DNA of 64,000 bases from Datura wrightii. Taxonomy: Eukaryota > Streptophyta > Magnoliopsida > Solanales > Solanaceae. The notes under the pieces are model-generated. The model did not search any database, was not told the origin of the DNA, and worked only from the letters and a program-made list of their open reading frames with translations. Positions 60,326 through 64,000 of the stretch are shown here, in pieces. The stretch is from contig JASDFA010000018.1 in the NCBI GenBank assembly GCA_035772735.1, positions 64,262,001 to 64,326,000 of the forward strand, written 5' to 3'. Every line of letters starts with the position of its first letter. Position 1 is the first letter of the stretch. Position numbers and translations under genes: made by a program.

Positions 60326-62154
60326 CCCCTTATGTGATGTTATGTTATTTTCCCAAATCAACTTCAGCCAATGAAGAGAAAAAATAAGGGAATCAAATAA
60401 TTTTCGTCCGTTTACACTATGATACACCGTCCAAATTCAAATTAACTTCAGGTGTCGAAGTTTATAGCTGCAGGGAGCATTACTACGGAGTTATTTTCGT
60501 GAAATTCACCCGGCGAATCGTTACCCCGCCAAGCTAAAGTTGTCGAAATTTCTCCAAACTAATATCTATACAATCACAGGCTTCAAGTAAGCAATTCTCC
60601 CTTCTGGACTTTCAATAAATTACGCGTTTTCGACCGTATTCCATTAAGTTGAAATATAGTTAATATTTATATATAAAGTTATCGTTTTTGCCGAATTTAG
60701 TACTGAAACTAGTTTCCTTCTCCCAGTAGTACGATTTCAGTTGAGAAGAGCTGTTTAATATACTCTAAAACTCGCCAGTTAATCAGGAATCGGCGATCGA
60801 GGTATGTTAAGGCAAATTCCTTTGGAAAGTTAGTTTCTTTAGTATTATAACTCAAATTAAATCCCAGTAAGAGAACCAGGAGAATATTAATTGTGATTGG
60901 CGATTGTTAATATCTAAGACCAGTATTCCATGTTTAGTTTGGGATTGACTACGCCCTGTATAGCCTTCCATGACCAACCCCAGGGTTACTAGCTGTGTCG
61001 ACGCCTGCCAGGGGAAAGATGACTTCACTCCAAGGAGCGGTATGCTGTCCGCAAGGGACAAAGATGGTGTCCCAAGTCCTCATACAGTCCATTCCATGGA
61101 TGGATTACATATGTCATATCGGCACCACCCCTCCGTCAATCCTGGTGCCCGGGGTGCAGATATCAGGAGTCTATTGGACTCAGACACAGCTATATTCAAG
61201 GGTCGAGCGGGCTCAGTTGCACACCCAGGGGATTGGTAGGATGGCTATAGCTACTATTTGACCGAGTGTGACCTTGATAGGGGTATATAGATTGAGGTGT
61301 ACTCACCAGGGCTTATGGGGGCCCCATGTGGGTTATTCTGTGCTGGTTGTACCTTTTGGCTTTTGGGCGCCAGGTAAGGTTCTTGTTTGCTTTACTTACT
61401 AATAAAATTAGATAGTAGCAAGTTCAGCTACTCAGGTATTATCTCTACCCTTTCTTTTCAGTTATTTCCAGTTTTATTTCTTTTACTCCGTCATTCACAA
61501 ATTACTGTCTTACATATTCGGTACATATTGTACTGACGCCCTTCTTGGGGCTCTGCATTACTTGCCTGCAGGTGCAGTTAGACGAGGAGCTGGTTCCTCT
61601 TATCCTTCAGCCAGGATTGCCAGCAAAGTCAGTTCCTTTCCTTCGGAGCTAGTAGATAGAAGGTTTACTTCTTTTGATTATACGATTTTGGGTATGCCGG
61701 GGCCCTGTCCCGACAGTCATATTACTACTAGAGGCTTGCAGATTATTTCTATTTCCCTTTGGTTAGTTGTTGAAGGCCGTGTGGGGCTCATATGTGTTTT
61801 AGTTTACGTGTTGCCGTATGAGGCCTTATTTAGCTGTTAGTTAGCCGCCTTGTCAACCACAGTTTAGTTTAGCACTGGATTTATTTTACAATCATAACTA
61901 GACATCATGGTGTTCTTGTCGGCCCACATAGGTTTCCCTGTTATTACCTGTCTCTGGATAGCTATTTTCTTTTGCAGGTGGTTGTAAGGCCTTGTCGGTC
62001 GGGGCTGTGTTTACAGCCGAGATATAGCTTGTTGCTTTCTCTATTTGGGAGTTAGTATTGGTGCTGCACCAGGAGTGCATAGGCTTAGCTAGATCAGTTC
62101 AAACCCTAGTAGGGCACCAGGTGTCAGTCATGCCTCCCAAGGCGGGGCATGACA
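60048..62154 (+). mobile_element. Solo G3-family LTR
   Basis: TGTTACACCC..GGCATGACA, 2107 bp, flanked by AAAAT (60043-60047) and ACAAT (62155-62159), a target duplication with one change. The uninterrupted host copy (GGTGACAATCAAAC at 59500-59513) confirms the insertion site. It matches the reversed LTR at 18682-20763. A TA run lies at 60290-60322. ORFs inside are not genes. Confidence 0.85.
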
Positions 62155-64000
62155 ACAATCAAACTATGAATTTTAGGACCATGTTTTAAAGTGAATGCTT
62201 TACAATTTTTTATGCAACTAGTATCTCGACACGTATATTAAACATGTATGCTGAGCTACGCATTATGTTTGCAGAATTTAGTACTTAAACTACTTTCATT
62301 CTCCCAGTAGTACGATTTCAATTGAGAGGAGCTGTTGAATATAATCTGAAACTCGCCAGTTAATCAGGAATCGGTGATCGAGGTATGTTAAGGAAAATTC
62401 CTTCGGCAAGCTAGTTTTTTTAGTATTATAACTCCGTTTAAATCACAGTAAGAGAACTAGGAGCATATTAATTGTGATTGGCGATTGTTATTAGATGAGA
62501 CCAGTATTTCATGTTTAGTTTGGGATTGACTACGCCCTGTATAGCCTTCCATGACCAACCCAGGGTTACTAGTTGTGTCGACGCCCGCCAGGGGCGAGAT
62601 AATGTCACTCCACGAAGCGGTATGTTATCCGCGAGGGACAAATACGGGGTCCTAGGTCCTCATACAGTCCATTCCATGGCTGGACTACATATGTCGTATC
62701 TGCACCACACCCCCATCGATCCTGGTGCCTGGGGTGAAGATATCAAGAGTCCACTAGACTTAGACACAGCTATAGTCAGACGTTGAGCAGGCTCGGTTGC
62801 AAACCAAGGGGACTAGTAGGACGACTAGAGCTACTAGTTGACCCAGTGTGACCTTGATAGGGGTATATAGATTGAGGTGTACTCACCAAGGCTAATGGGG
62901 GCCTCAGGTGGGTTATCCTATGCTGGTTGTACCTTCCGTCTTATGGGGGCCAGGTAAGGTTCATGTTTGCTTTAGTTACCGATAAAATTAGATAGTAGGA
63001 AGTTCAGCTACTCAGGTATTACCTTTACCCTTTCTTTTTAGTTATTTACAGTTTCATTTCTTTTACTTCGTCATTTATAAATTACTGTCTTACATATTCG
63101 GTACATATTGTACTGACGCCCTTCTTGGGGCTCTGCATTACTTTCCTGCAGGTGTGGACAGATGAGGAGTTGGTTCCTCTTAGCCTTTATCCAGGATTGC
63201 AAGCAAAGTCAGTTTCTTTCCTTCAGAGCTAGTAGATAGAAGGTTTACTTCTTTTGATTGTACGGTTTTGGGTAGGATGGGGCCCTGTCCCGACCGTCAT
63301 ATTACTCCTAGAGGCTTGTAAATTGTTTCTATTTCCCTTTGGTTAGCTGTTGAAGGTCGTGTGGGTCTTATATGTGTTTTAGTTTACGTGTTGGTCGTAT
63401 GGGGCCTTATTTAGCTGTTAGTTAGTGTCAACCACAGTTTAGTTTGGCACTGAATTTATTTTACAATCATAACTAGACATCATGGTGTTCTTGTCGGCCC
63501 GCATAGGTTTCCCTGTTATTACCTGTCTCTGGATAGCTATTTTCTTTTACAGGTGGTTGTAAGACCTTGTTGGTCGGGACTATGTTTACAGCCGAGATAT
63601 AGCCTGTTGCTTTCTTGATTTGGGAGTTAGTATTGGTCCTGCACCAAGAGTGCATAGGCTTAGCTAGATCAGTTCAGACCCTAGTAGGGCACCAGGTGCC
63701 AGTCATGCCTCAAAAGGTGGGGCGTGACAACAATCAAACTATGAATTTTAAGACCATGTTTTAAAGTGAATGCTTTACTATATTTTATGCAACTAGTCTC
63801 TCGACACATATGTTACACATGTATGCTGAGCTACACAGTATGTTTGCCGAATTTAGTACTTAAACTACTTTCATTCTCCCAGTAGTACGATTTCAATTGA
63901 AAAGAGTTGTTAAGTATAATCTAAAACTCGCTAGTTAATTAGGAATCGGTGATCGAGGTATGTTAAGGAAAATTCCTTCGGCAAATTAGTTTTTTTAGTA
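60690..64000 (+). repeat. Tandem array, unit about 1575-1581 bp (G3 LTR end plus CACTA flank)
   Basis: Unit starts (GCCGAATTTAGTACT or variant) fall at 60690, 62271 and 63846. Each unit holds the last 1465 or so bases of the G3 LTR followed by about 116 bases of the CACTA-derived flank. The junction is in TGTTTG. Two full units and a third start are present and the array runs off the window. The only unit with a complete upstream LTR is the first. Confidence 0.9.

Noticed and set aside
60146..60427. 93-codon minus-strand ORF with an IYIYIY run
   Set aside because: The run is the TA microsatellite translated; the rest is LTR sequence.
60970..62786. ORFs of about 90 codons repeated in two array units (VTSCVDA.., HTVHSM..)
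   Set aside because: They lie inside G3 LTR sequence and are similar only because the LTR is duplicated. No protein family or codon signal supports them.
1..64000. tRNA, rRNA or other structured RNA genes
   Set aside because: Only the short tRNA-complementary primer sites of retrotransposons were seen; no full tRNA or rRNA sequence was recognised by eye.

Overview
This window is a plant nuclear, repeat-rich (pericentromere-like) region. It holds nested, mostly dead LTR retrotransposons of Ty3/gypsy type (chromodomain Tekay/Del-like, Tat-like and Athila-like) and Ty1/copia type, CACTA (En/Spm) transposase remnants, one miniature TRIM-type element, and fragments of three ordinary plant genes. 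LTR style, tRNA-iMet primer sites, the chromodomain polyprotein and the gene fragments suggest a eudicot, most likely Solanaceae; the genus cannot be fixed from sequence alone. No intact protein-coding gene is evident. Family names below come from recognising motifs by eye, not from searches.

Layout. 1-1047: end of a gypsy LTR (family G1). 1048-2225: old Athila/Tat-like debris. 2226-18681: a broken G1 chromovirus on the + strand. Its 5' LTR (2226-5885) holds a solo Tat-like LTR (3093-4527, perfect ATTAT duplication). Its reverse transcriptase is split by a second, complete but decayed chromovirus, G2 (8234-17911, with both LTRs, primer site, gag-pol and polypurine tract). 18682-22729: the 3' half of a minus-strand G3 chromovirus, the best-preserved pol here. 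22730-28822: the 3' part of an Athila-like element with a PF20167-like ORF and an LTR holding a minus-strand G1 LTR piece. 29638-33427: solo G2 LTR (minus) with a second solo Tat-like LTR inside. 34980-38900: degenerate copia element (minus).

39.4-46.2 kb is the only gene-derived island. A promoter-proximal and first-exon piece of an FPA-like (SPOC/RRM) gene and a second exon piece are followed by a large near-perfect inverted repeat (arms 40489-41468 and 41491-42452, 22-base loop) made of an F-box/LRR (RNI-like) gene fragment. The C-terminal part of the FPA-like gene follows. A succinyl-CoA ligase alpha-subunit pseudogene and a CACTA transposase fragment lie beyond.

46.26-47.59 kb: copia LTR plus pol remnant (minus). 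47.6-49.75 kb: two further minus-strand LTR pieces. 50.08-57.07 kb: four minus-strand G1 LTRs or LTR fragments, including a deletion derivative with only about 20 gag codons between its LTRs. 57.63-58.04 kb: a 402-bp TRIM-like element. 58.3-60.05 kb: CACTA TNP2/DUF4218 remnant interrupted by a solo G3 LTR (60048-62154). The end of that LTR plus its flank is then amplified as a tandem array with a period of about 1575 bp, which runs off the window.

The most notable observations are the F-box/LRR inverted repeat placed downstream of an FPA-like 5' end (a candidate long-hairpin RNA locus), the birth of a satellite-like array at 60.7-64 kb, and swarms of a palindromic ACGA(G/C)TCGT motif in the G1/G2 LTRs.
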